Shown here: positions 1 to 8,400 of the stretch, one piece after another | Layout of the letters: each line of letters opens with the position of its first letter | Position numbering within the stretch: the stretch's first letter is position 1 | Assembly (NCBI GenBank): GCA_903858195.1 | Contig: CAIOHW010000062.1 | Location: 1-11,669 of the forward strand | Length of the DNA: 11,669 nucleotides | Direction of reading: 5' to 3' | Source of the DNA: Oligoflexia bacterium | GTDB lineage: Bacteria; Bdellovibrionota; UBA1018 | Position numbers and translations under genes: made by a program | The notes under the pieces: generated by a model | What the model was told of the DNA's origin: nothing | Database searches by the model: none | What the model saw: the letters and a program-made list of their open reading frames with translations, nothing else

Positions 1-1
1 G

Positions 2-667
2 AGTGTGTCGCGAGGCTACATCGGCGTTCTTGTGAATCCGCTCACCCCCGAGATTGCAAAACAGATCCGTGCTCCCAGTGAGCTCGTGGCACCTTTTGTA
101 ACCCATGTTTATCCGGGAGATCCTGCCGACAAGGCGGGCTTGCAGGCATATGACGTCATCCTCGAGTTCAACGGACAACGCATCAAGTCCTTCAGCGACC
201 TGATTGGCGCGGTGACGCTGGTGCCTGTCGGAAAGTCGGTGCCGCTCAAGATCTTGCGCAGCGGAAGCGAGCTGGAGCTCAAGCTCACCGTGAGCGAGCG
301 ACCCGGGGCGCGTGAAGAGCGCAGACGTGAGAAGCATGAGAAGCAGGGCAAGAAGCCCAAGGCTGAGGCCCCGCCCGTTGAAACGGGCATGCAACTCGAG
401 GAACTCACCGATGAGATTGCACGCGACTTGGGCCTGGGTCGTGGCCAAAAGGGCGTCTGGGTATCCATGGTGGCATACGGCGGACCTGCTGATGTCGCGG
501 GGCTGATGCGCGGTGACTTGATTGTCGAGGCCGACCGAAAGGCCATTCGCTCGGTGGAGGAGTTCTTTAGTGTCGTCAATGCCAAGAAGAGCTACCTGCT
601 CAGGGTTCGCAGGATGGATCCGCAAGGCCGCGATTCCTTTACGGTCATTGTGCTCGACCTGAAATAG
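2..667 (+). CDS. HtrA/DegP-family periplasmic serine protease, C-terminal part with two PDZ domains (5' truncated)
   Basis: This is the tail of a DegP/DegQ/HtrA-like protease, which degrades or refolds damaged proteins in the periplasm. The protease domain with its His-Asp-Ser triad lies off the left edge. Numbering from the GTG at base 5, the text opens with SRGYIGV, the usual junction into PDZ1 with a GYIG carboxylate-binding loop. PDZ1 spans about residues 1-97 (PADKAGLQAYDVILEFNG is the typical core). A highly charged Lys/Glu/Arg linker covers about 98-126. PDZ2 follows at about 127-206, with GPADVAGLMRGDLIVEADRK, and the protein ends at residue 220. The reading frame stays open to the window edge, so the GTG at base 5 is almost certainly internal and not a start. 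Two PDZ domains fit DegP/DegQ rather than the one-PDZ DegS. It lies 49 bases upstream of clpB on the same strand, giving a protein quality-control pair. Confidence 0.9.
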   Translation, partial: SVSRGYIGVLVNPLTPEIAKQIRAPSELVAPFVTHVYPGDPADKAGLQAYDVILEFNGQRIKSFSDLIGAVTLVPVGKSVPLKILRSGSELELKLTVSERPGAREERRREKHEKQGKKPKAEAPPVETGMQLEELTDEIARDLGLGRGQKGVWVSMVAYGGPADVAGLMRGDLIVEADRKAIRSVEEFFSVVNAKKSYLLRVRRMDPQGRDSFTVIVLDLK

Positions 668-680
668 ACCCATCCCCGCG

Positions 681-708
681 CTTGACGGTCCCCGTTTTGC
701 TCCCATCT
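681..708 (+). promoter_or_regulatory. Candidate RpoH (sigma-32) heat-shock promoter of clpB
   Basis: The short gap before clpB contains CTTGACG at 681-687 and TCCCATCT at 701-708, separated by 13 bases. The E. coli sigma-32 consensus is CTTGAAA, a spacer of about 11-16, then CCCCATNT; the alphaproteobacterial RpoH -35 is CTTGAC. Both boxes match closely at a permitted spacing, directly in front of the gene expected to carry such a promoter. The match was made by eye. Transcription would begin only about 6-8 bases after the -10 box, that is around 714-717, almost on the clpB ATG at 717. Confidence 0.5.
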
Positions 709-716
709 TGAGCAAT

Positions 717-3284
717 ATGGATCGGGACCTCAATTCGCGTAGCCAGGAATTTTTGCAGGCGGCTCAGGCCGTTGCCATTCGATATGAGCACCAGGAGTTG
801 ACGCCTGAGCACCTGCTGCAGGCGGCCTTGGCGGGCGACGGACCCGTCGGACTGGCGTCTTGGCTTGCCGGCGCCGGAGTGCGCGTCGAGCAGGTCAGGG
901 AAAAAGTCTCACAGGAGCTCAAGCGCCATCCACGTGTCAGCGGGGGAAGCGGACAACTCTATCCCTCGGGCCTCTTCCAGCGGCTCATGGTGCTTGCCGC
1001 CGATGAGGCCAAGGCCCTGGGAGAAAAGGCTGCCGCACCCGAGCACTTTTTGCTGGCTCTCCTGCACCGCACGTTTGCCCAGTCTGCAGCTGCTGTGGCG
1101 CTCACTGCTGCCGGGGCTCGGCGAGAGGCGCTCGTGCAGGGATTGAAGGACCGCGCATCAGGCGAGGCCGGGGTGAGCGATGACTCGGCGATCGCGGCGT
1201 ACTGCCAGGATCTCACCCGACGTGCGCGCGAGCAAAAGCTTGATCCGGTCATCGGCAGGGATGAAGAGGTCAGGCGCGTCGTGCAGGTGCTCTCGCGTCG
1301 CACGAAGAACAACCCCGTCCTGATTGGCGAGCCTGGCGTGGGCAAAACGGCAATTGCCGAGGGCCTTGCCCAGCGCATGGTTGCGGGAGACGTGCCCGAG
1401 TCGCTGAAAGACAAGCGCCTGATTTCGGTTGATCTTGGGGCCCTCATTGCGGGGGCAAAATTTCGCGGAGAGTTCGAGGAGCGCCTCAAGAAACTTCTTT
1501 CGGAGGTCACTGCTGCCGAGGGGCAGGTGATCCTTTTCATCGACGAGTTGCACACGCTGGTGGGCGCCGGCAAGGCTGACGGGGCCATGGACGCATCGAA
1601 CATGCTCAAGCCAGCTCTTGCCCGCGGAGAGCTCCGGTGCATCGGGGCCACAACCCTCGATGAGTATCGCAAACACATCGAAAAAGATGCGGCGCTTGAG
1701 CGACGATTTCAGCCCGTTTTTGTCAATCAGCCCTCGGTCGAAGACACGGTCAGTATCCTGCGCGGTCTTCGCGAGCGCTATGAGCTCCACCACGGGGTGC
1801 GCATCCGCGATGCCGCACTCGTTGCAGCAGCCACTCTTTCGGATCGCTACATCACGGACCGTTTCCTTCCCGATAAGGCGATCGATCTTGTGGACGAGGC
1901 CAGTGCCCGGCTTCGAACCCAGATGGAGTCGAGGCCCGAAGCGCTCGATCAACTGGAGCGACGGGCGCTTCGGCTCGAGGTGGAGCGTCAGGCCCTGAAG
2001 AAAGAGAAGGACGAGGCTTCGGTTCGCCGCCTAAGACAGGTGGAAGAGGAGCTTTTGCGCGATAGGGAGGCGGCAGCAAGCCTGCGAAGCCGCTGGGAGC
2101 GTGAGAAGTCGGACGCCCAGAGTGTCCAATCGCTCAAAGAGCAGATCGAAAAAGTGCGTCTGGATAGCGAGCGAGCCGAGCGCGAAGGGAGGCTCGAACA
2201 AGCAGCCGAGCTTCGCTACGGAAAGCTCTTGTCGCTCAACAAGGAGCTGGAGCGCAGGGTCAGCTTGCCCGGCGCGGCGACCCAGGGAGACCTGCTCCTC
2301 AGGCAGGAGGTGACCGAAATGGACATTGCCGAGGTGGTGGCCCGCTGGACGGGAGTGCCGGTCTCGCGTCTTCAAGAAAGTGAGCAGCAGAAGCTCCTCA
2401 AGATGGAGGAGCGGCTTTCCCGCCGCGTCGTGGGACAGGCTCCGGCCTTGCGTGCAGTCTCAAACGCCGTGCGCCGCTCGCGCGCCGGACTCCAGGAGAC
2501 GCACCGGCCACTGGGTTCGTTTCTGTTTCTCGGGCCCACGGGAGTCGGCAAGACGGAGACGGCAAAGGCGCTGGCAGAGTTTCTCTTCGATGACGAGCGC
2601 GCCATGGTGCGCATCGACATGAGCGAATTCCTCGAGCAGCACTCAGTGGCCCGTCTGATCGGGGCTCCTCCGGGCTACGTGGGGCACGAGGAGGGGGGCG
2701 TTCTGACCGAGGCGGTCAGGCGCCGGCCTTACTCGGTGGTGCTCCTCGATGAGATCGAAAAAGCGCATCCCGACGTCTTTAATCTGTTCCTGCAGGTGCT
2801 TGATGACGGGAGGATCACGGATGGTCAGGGCAGGACCGTGAACTTCTCGAACACGCTGATCATTCTGACCTCCAATATTGGGAGCCAGCTCATCCTCGAG
2901 GAGAAGGACCCTGCGCGGCGCGAGCGCGGAATCCAGGAGGCGCTCAGGCGGGCCTTCAGGCCTGAGTTCCTGAACCGAATTGACGAGATTGTGACTTTTG
3001 CCAACCTCGAGCGCGAGCAGGTCGGGATCATCCTGAAACATCTGGTGGAGCAGCTGAATGCCCGTATCCGGGAGCGCGGCCTCATCGTGGAGCTCACGCC
3101 CGAGGCCGAGTCCTGGCTTGTGGAGCGGGGGTTTGACCGCGATTTTGGCGCTCGACCGCTCAAGCGGCTATTCCAGCGCGAGGTGCAGGACCGGCTGGCT
3201 GTGCTGCTTCTGGAGGGGGGGTTTAAGCCCGGAATTCCGGTCCGTGTGGGTGTGGATTCGGAAGGAATCCGGCTGCTGCCTTGA
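717..3284 (+). CDS. clpB: ATP-dependent chaperone/disaggregase ClpB (Hsp100)
   Basis: ClpB is a cytoplasmic hexameric AAA+ machine that, with DnaK/DnaJ/GrpE, pulls polypeptides out of aggregates after heat stress. All domains are present in 855 residues, the usual length: a double-Clp N-domain (about 1-145); AAA1 with Walker A GEPGVGKT (204-211, Lys210), Walker B ILFIDE (Asp276/Glu277) and pore loop GAKFRGEFEE; the charged coiled-coil M-domain (about 400-515), which separates ClpB from ClpA; and AAA2 with Walker A GPTGVGKT (606-613, Lys612), pore loop GYVG, Walker B VVLLDEIEKAHPD (Asp678/Glu679) and the C-terminal DFGARPLKR sensor-2 motif. The AAA1 pore aromatic is Phe rather than the Tyr of E. 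coli, a common variant. I chose ATG 717 because it aligns with the start of E. coli ClpB helix 1. An in-frame TTG at 708 lies inside the promoter. Another TTG at 753 has AGGA at 745-748 ahead of it but would remove half of helix 1. No Shine-Dalgarno site precedes 717. Confidence 0.98.
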   Translation: MDRDLNSRSQEFLQAAQAVAIRYEHQELTPEHLLQAALAGDGPVGLASWLAGAGVRVEQVREKVSQELKRHPRVSGGSGQLYPSGLFQRLMVLAADEAKALGEKAAAPEHFLLALLHRTFAQSAAAVALTAAGARREALVQGLKDRASGEAGVSDDSAIAAYCQDLTRRAREQKLDPVIGRDEEVRRVVQVLSRRTKNNPVLIGEPGVGKTAIAEGLAQRMVAGDVPESLKDKRLISVDLGALIAGAKFRGEFEERLKKLLSEVTAAEGQVILFIDELHTLVGAGKADGAMDASNMLKPALARGELRCIGATTLDEYRKHIEKDAALERRFQPVFVNQPSVEDTVSILRGLRERYELHHGVRIRDAALVAAATLSDRYITDRFLPDKAIDLVDEASARLRTQMESRPEALDQLERRALRLEVERQALKKEKDEASVRRLRQVEEELLRDREAAASLRSRWEREKSDAQSVQSLKEQIEKVRLDSERAEREGRLEQAAELRYGKLLSLNKELERRVSLPGAATQGDLLLRQEVTEMDIAEVVARWTGVPVSRLQESEQQKLLKMEERLSRRVVGQAPALRAVSNAVRRSRAGLQETHRPLGSFLFLGPTGVGKTETAKALAEFLFDDERAMVRIDMSEFLEQHSVARLIGAPPGYVGHEEGGVLTEAVRRRPYSVVLLDEIEKAHPDVFNLFLQVLDDGRITDGQGRTVNFSNTLIILTSNIGSQLILEEKDPARRERGIQEALRRAFRPEFLNRIDEIVTFANLEREQVGIILKHLVEQLNARIRERGLIVELTPEAESWLVERGFDRDFGARPLKRLFQREVQDRLAVLLLEGGFKPGIPVRVGVDSEGIRLLP

Positions 3285-3334
3285 CGGCAGACGGGCGGCA
3301 CGGGTAGTTTCGACTGCAGCTAGCTCTGTAGGGT

Positions 3335-3409
3335 TGGGGCGTCGGCAAGTGGTAAGCTAGCGGATTTTGATTCCGCCATTCGAAGGTTCGAATCCTTCCG
3401 CCCCAACCA
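3335..3409 (+). tRNA. tRNA-Gln (anticodon UUG)
   Basis: The 75 bases fold as a full cloverleaf. The acceptor arm pairs TGGGGCG (3335-3341) with CGCCCCA (3399-3405), followed by discriminator A3406 and an encoded CCA at 3407-3409. The anticodon stem pairs GCGGA (3360-3364) with TCCGC (3372-3376) around the loop TTTTGAT, placing TTG at 3367-3369, which reads CAA and by wobble CAG. The T-arm has the standard GGTTCGAATCC. The TGGGG acceptor start and the GCAAGTGGTAAG D-arm resemble E. coli tRNA-Gln. The gene lies 50 bases after clpB on the same strand and may be processed from its read-through transcript; I saw no clear promoter of its own. The stop codon of the converging minus-strand gene lies 10 bases beyond its 3' end. 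Confidence 0.97.
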
Positions 3410-3419
3410 ACTTTTCCCC

Positions 3420-5405
3420 TCACTTCTCCTGCGCCCGGCGCTTTTTAAGCAATTCGAGTGAATCTTTTTCGATCAGCGTGTGGGTGGCATGCGCCACCTG
3501 CACGGCTGCGCGCTCGGCCGCCATCGAGGCAGGACCCGCCGGCTCCTCGGTCACCGAATCCCAGAGTGGGTCGCCCCCCGGATTGATCCGGTGGCATCGC
3601 AGGACCCGGCTCTCTTCGTCGGTGCCGCGGATCCTCATGCAGAACTGATTTCCGGCGCGAAAGAAGCTCCCTGAGTCTCCCACGTAGAGCCACGGGGATC
3701 CGGAAGTGCTCGAGAGAAGATCCCGACCCAGCCACTCACCGGGCGCTTCGCTTGCGGGCTTGAGTAGACCAAGAACCGTCGGAGGAACATCGATCTGGTG
3801 TGCCGGACCCTGCTCGATGGCAGGTTTAGGCATATTCTTGGTGAGCAGCAGGAGTGGGATCCGGAAGTAGAGCTCGCGGCCCTGAACCGTGGTGAGCGGT
3901 TCCACCGACGGAAAGGTGATGCTGTGGTCGCCCAGCAGGACGACCAGGGTTCGCTCGCCGTGGGGACCTTTGAAAATGCGCTCAATGAATTTGGAGGCCG
4001 CGCCATCGAGATACTTGAGCTGGCTGAAGTGGGCCAGATGCGCCGGGCTATCAGCGTACTTCTCTTCAAGCATGCCCAAATCCATTCCCGGTATGCGGGT
4101 GGGCGGATGATGCGTGGTGAGCGTGAGCGGCATCATCAGCACGGGCTGGCTGGGGGCTGACATCACCGACTTTTCGAAGATCGCCCGGGCCTCCTCCAAA
4201 AAAGAAGCGTCACTGATTCCGAGGTTGATCGGATCGTTGATGCCCTTGGAGGCAAAGTGCTCAATGTCGTAGAAGTCCGAGTACCCGTGGCGGGACTCAA
4301 ATCCGTAGCGATTCTGGAACGAGCGCTCGATTCCGTTCATCCAGATCGTGCGGTAGCCGAGATCCTGAAGCTCCTGAGCCAGACAGCGCTGGCGGCTGTT
4401 CTCAAAACCGATGTGCGGCGCAATTCCACCCAGATTGGGGAGCATCGAGCAGTTCAAGCTGTAGACACCGCGCGCACTTTGCCCCACATCGAGGCTTGAG
4501 CTGTAGGTCTGCTGAAAGCGCAGCCCGTGGCGCGCCGTGAGCCCGTGAAGAGCGGGAAAGAGCTGCTTTCCGATGGTCGGATGCGAGAACTCCCAGTCGC
4601 GAAGGCTCTCAACCACCAGCAGCACGACATGCAGGGGCCCGTCAGTGGGAAGGCCGAGGCGGGCACGGTTGGCTGCAGGCGATGCCCCCGGGCGCTGGTT
4701 GGCCGGAGTGAGGCGGTGAAGTGCGCGCGCCTGATCAGCAAGAGACTCAAGCTGGATTCCAGAGAGTGACTTGGATGAGTCCGTTCCAAAAACCTGTTCC
4801 CACCAGCGGTAGATGGGCTGCACTTGAAAGACGGCTCCCTGAGTGGGGCCGATCGGATCTTTTGAGCCGCTCCACTTGCCTACCCACGCCGGAGCCTGCC
4901 GGAGCAGGAGCACGACTGTGATGGCCACGGCAAAGCGACCAGCGGTCACCAAGCGCCGTCGGTTGTAGAGCTTCCCTGTGCCAAAAAAGGCCGAGAGCGC
5001 GAGGCCCAAGAAAAGCAGACCGACCAGGACGGTCCACACCGAGCTCAGCTCAAAAACCGAGCCCTTGACGGTGACGAGCTCATGCCAGTGGTGTTCGATC
5101 ACCCAAAGGTCGAGCTTGGAGCGAAAAAATCGGAAGTACAGGACGCTTGCGAGCACGCATGCCCAGGTTCCCGCCAGCAACCCACCTGCCAAAATGCGCG
5201 CAAGCCACCGGGGCGTGAGCAGATGCATGGCCGCCCGCGAGGCCGTGACGGCAAGCAGGCTCAGGGTCAGATCGTAGAAGGCGCCCAGCAGCAGCTCCTT
5301 TTGAAGCATGCCTGCGCCGCGCAGTCCGCCATCGAGCGCGAGCTGGATGCGGAGCGCGAGCAGCGAACACCAGAAGGCAAGGGTGAGTCCGGCAGTGCGT
5401 TTCAT
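3420..5405 (-). CDS. Five-helix membrane protein with periplasmic sulfatase-fold domain (LtaS/MdoB-like phosphoglycerol transferase family)
   Basis: The 661-residue protein has the layout of LtaS and MdoB/OpgB relatives (COG1368): about five N-terminal membrane helices (roughly 6-25, 36-62, 68-92, 118-142, 154-170), then a large external alkaline-phosphatase-superfamily domain. Visible landmarks are VVLLVVESLRDW (metal-site Glu266), GQSARG (Ser310, the likely nucleophile position), LTLTTHHPPTRIP (His432/His433), LLGDHSITFP (Asp493/His494) and HQIDVPPTVLGLL (537-549). Family members move phosphoglycerol or phosphoethanolamine onto glycans or lipids, or cleave sulfate or phosphate esters. Gram-negative bacteria lack classic lipoteichoic acid, so the substrate here is unknown. 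Ser310 aligns by eye with the catalytic Thr of LtaS; both Ser and Thr occur in the superfamily. ATG 5405 directly precedes the first helix; AGGA at 5420-5423 lies 14 bases upstream, farther than ideal. It is the last gene of the minus-strand run and converges on the tRNA. Confidence 0.88.
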   Translation of the reverse strand: MKRTAGLTLAFWCSLLALRIQLALDGGLRGAGMLQKELLLGAFYDLTLSLLAVTASRAAMHLLTPRWLARILAGGLLAGTWACVLASVLYFRFFRSKLDLWVIEHHWHELVTVKGSVFELSSVWTVLVGLLFLGLALSAFFGTGKLYNRRRLVTAGRFAVAITVVLLLRQAPAWVGKWSGSKDPIGPTQGAVFQVQPIYRWWEQVFGTDSSKSLSGIQLESLADQARALHRLTPANQRPGASPAANRARLGLPTDGPLHVVLLVVESLRDWEFSHPTIGKQLFPALHGLTARHGLRFQQTYSSSLDVGQSARGVYSLNCSMLPNLGGIAPHIGFENSRQRCLAQELQDLGYRTIWMNGIERSFQNRYGFESRHGYSDFYDIEHFASKGINDPINLGISDASFLEEARAIFEKSVMSAPSQPVLMMPLTLTTHHPPTRIPGMDLGMLEEKYADSPAHLAHFSQLKYLDGAASKFIERIFKGPHGERTLVVLLGDHSITFPSVEPLTTVQGRELYFRIPLLLLTKNMPKPAIEQGPAHQIDVPPTVLGLLKPASEAPGEWLGRDLLSSTSGSPWLYVGDSGSFFRAGNQFCMRIRGTDEESRVLRCHRINPGGDPLWDSVTEEPAGPASMAAERAAVQVAHATHTLIEKDSLELLKKRRAQEK

Positions 5406-5437
5406 GGGTATCTTGGAATTCCTGCCCGTGATGTTAA

Positions 5438-5458
5438 CGCAGGGGCGCCCTGACTGCG
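5438..5458 (-). other. Inverted repeats between the peroxidase and sulfatase-fold genes (possible hairpin)
   Basis: Just after the stop of the large peroxidase gene, the minus-strand RNA can form either of two overlapping stems. One pairs CAGGG with CCCTG around a 3-base loop (5440-5452). The other pairs CGCAG with CTGCG around an 11-base loop (5438-5442 with 5454-5458). No T-run follows, so it is not a standard intrinsic terminator. It could be an RNA-stabilising or attenuating hairpin, or chance in GC-rich DNA. Confidence 0.25.
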
Positions 5459-5467
5459 ACTGATTCT

Positions 5468-8400
5468 TTACGGGTTCGGGAAGGGTGAGGTGAAGGTGTA
5501 GGGAAGCATGAAGCTGGATCTCAGGCCCTCGGTGAGAAAGGCAGAAAGATCTGCTAGCCCTGCGGCATCAAGCCCCATGGCCCGCACCTCGTGCGACTTG
5601 TTGATCGCCGGGTGGAAGCCGCCGGCATTGTAGCTTGCCAGCAGGGTCTGGAGATTCAGGGTGCCGTCGTGGCCAAGCCCGCCTCGCACCTGCAGGTCGC
5701 GCAGGCCCGGGACCATGAATGCAAGCGCATCACGGGGGTTTCCGGTCACGCCCTGCTTGCCCCGGTCCGCATGCGAATCCGGGTAGGCGCCGATATTGAA
5801 GGTGCGGCGGTTACTGAGCGCATGCCCCCCATGGCAGCCGATGCAATGATTGACGAAGGTGCCATAGCCACGCTTTTGCTGGTCACTGAGGGCGGAGGCG
5901 TCGCCCGCCCGGAAGCGGTCGTAGGGCGAGTCTCCCACCACGAGCGACCGCACAAATGTGGAAAGCGCCTGCCTGATCTCAAGTTCCGTGAGCGACGAAA
6001 GGGGCTTACCCAGCGCCGCCTGCACCAATCGGGCGTAGATCGGGTTGGCCCTCACGCGTGCGAGCACCGCGCCCATGCTTCCCATCCCCATTTCCTGGGG
6101 GTTTGTGAAGGGGTCGATGACCTGCTCTTCGAGCGTGGGGGCGCGCTCGTCGAGGTCGTATCCAGTCTCGGGAGTCCCGAAGGCGAGGTTCACGATGCGG
6201 GGCGAGGCGCGCCGTCCGAGCTGTCCGGTCACTCCGCGGCCGCGGCCGGATGGGTCGGGCGAGCCGTAACCGTGTTGGGGCGAATGGCAGCTCGCGCACG
6301 AGACCGTGCGATTGCTGGAGAGATTCTTGTCAAAAAACAGGTGCCATCCGAGGACAAACCTGTCCTGGGTGATGGGATTATCTGCAGGCACGTGGGTCTC
6401 GTCGACATCCACGTTCAACTGTTCGAGAAAGCCAGCCACCATCCCCAGCCGGGCACGCAGCTCTGCACTGGACTCGGCATTGCCCAGGGTCCGGGGATCT
6501 TCGATCAGTGCTGCAGCGCGGATCTCGGCAGCACCGAGCAGGCGCGGAGCGATTCCAAGCTCGTCGATGACCAGTGCTCGATTCTGCTGGGTGCCCGCAC
6601 CATTGGGGCAAAAGCTCCAGCCACCTGCGCCCGAGTAGAGGCGGCGCACCCCCGCCATACGATTGCTCTCGAGGTCGGTGGCAAGCTTGCCGTTTGCGTG
6701 GATGCGAATGCGGAGGGACTCGCGGGCAGGCACGATCGAAAAGTCGACCACAAGATGGGTCCAATCATCGACGGCGATGTTCCCCGCACTTCGGACTGAA
6801 AAGCCAAAGGGCTTGGAGGGGGATGTGGGGTTGGCTGCGCTCCCTTTGATTTCAAGCTCACCCGTGGAGAGCATCGCGATCGAATAGGCCGGCGATTGCG
6901 CAAGCAACAGGCGCTGGCCAAGAGCGAGGGGCTTGACCCAGAACTGCACGGAGAGGCGGTCCGTATAGGAGCCCAGTGCTCCCGTACGCGAGCGTCCGGG
7001 GGTTTCGCTCAGGCGGATCGCGCCATCACTCGAACAGTAGGCGCCCTGACCGACTCGTCCGATGTGACGCTGCCGCTCGTTTGCTCCGAGCGGGCCCGTA
7101 TAAGGTGCCGGGTCGTTGAATGGAAAGAACGCCCCAGGGCCGACACTGACGGCCAGGTTGTTTCCCGAGACATCTTGTGACTTCGTCAAGTCTGCCACGA
7201 GTCCGGTGTAGGGGAGTGCGTTGGTTCCGCCGCTACCCGTGTAATTGCCGACATTTTGGAGCCCGCTGTAAAAAAGGTACCCGCGGCGGTGCTGTCCGAC
7301 GTCGATATTTCCCAAGCTCGTGAATTCGAGCAAAGGCAGCGATCCCTGCGCGTTTGAAAAATTGTTCATCGTGATGAAAAGCGGCAGGGTATCGGTGCCG
7401 GGAGTGCCCTTGAGGGCTCGCATGTGCGAGACCGGGTGCTGGAGCGCGGGACCCCAGAGGCCATCGAAAGAGGCGCTTGAGTGAGCCGTGACGCGAGCCA
7501 GGGTGCGCAAGTGCTCGTTCAGCGGGCTGTCGAGTGTCATGGCCTGGAAAACCTTTTCAGTGCCGATGTCAGCCACCAGGGCGTCGCCGTACATTTGGTA
7601 GGCACCCCTGCGAATCCTGCGAATGGAGTTTGGGTTATTCACCACCGGATCGCAGTTGTCACCGTTCAGGCAGTATTCAAGGCCGATGGAGTCGAGCCCG
7701 CCGCCCGTGCCAAAATCTGCCGTTCCGAGCAGGAAGTTTCCGTCCGGCGATACCCACGGATAGGCGATGCCGAGAAGGTCGCTCGGAGCGTAGATGTGGT
7801 CCAGCGTCGGGGTGCCCAGGCGGTGCCTGAAGAGGGCGTACCTGCTGCCAAAGGTCGCTCCCGGAGCGAGCCCCGGCACCGGATCATTGGCGTGCGTGTG
7901 CATCTGTGAGATCGGCTCCGGCAGACTGAATCGGAGCTCCGTGCAGGCCAGGGTTCGCCTGCACCGCGGATCGTCGAAGCTGCCGCTCACGCGTCGGATG
8001 TGAAAGCCATGTCCGATGCCGGCATTGCCCGTCGCCGTAGTGGGCGCGAGGAAGGACTGATAGACGATGAAGTTTCCATCCGTGGGCATGGAGGGCTCGA
8101 TGCCGCGGGCGATGCCCGAGTTGGTGAGCCTGACTTCGCTGAAGGTCTCACGTCGAAGGCCCGCGCTCACGATCCGGGTCGGAATCTTGTGATTTCCTGC
8201 AGCAACGGTGGTCTCGACCACGACTTGCCCAAGGCCGGTCACGAAACGGTTTCTGTCGTTGTTATTAGTGAACAGCGGATGGGTTGAAGAAAAGTCCCGG
8301 TCGCCTGCAACGGGTCGCCCCACCACTGAGCCCAGATACAGGAGCTGGTAGGTCATGAACGGGGTGGGTACGGTTGACGGATTGCCTCTTTGGTCCGAAG

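Noticed and set aside
5..7. GTG at base 5 as the start of a short two-PDZ protein.
   Set aside because: The frame is open to the window edge, and SRGYIGV is the usual internal junction of HtrA proteases into PDZ1, so the gene is simply cut by the window.
685..698. ACGG-TCC-CCGT followed by TTT, a possible intrinsic terminator after the HtrA gene.
   Set aside because: The stem has only 4 base pairs with a 3-base loop and a very short T-run, and it overlaps the better supported promoter boxes.
1158..1952. A 264-codon minus-strand open frame inside clpB (and a 239-codon one at 959-1678).
   Set aside because: Both are mirror frames of the highly conserved first AAA domain; the sense strand explains the sequence fully.
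3314..3331. CTGCAG/CTGTAG hairpin with a 6-base loop between clpB and the tRNA, a possible terminator.
   Set aside because: The 6-pair stem includes a G-U pair and is followed by GG, not a T-run. It runs almost to the tRNA 5' end.
5591..6799. A 402-codon plus-strand open frame inside the peroxidase gene.
   Set aside because: It is antisense to the well-conserved LamG and heme regions and its translation shows no recognisable motif. Long antisense open frames are expected in GC-rich coding DNA.
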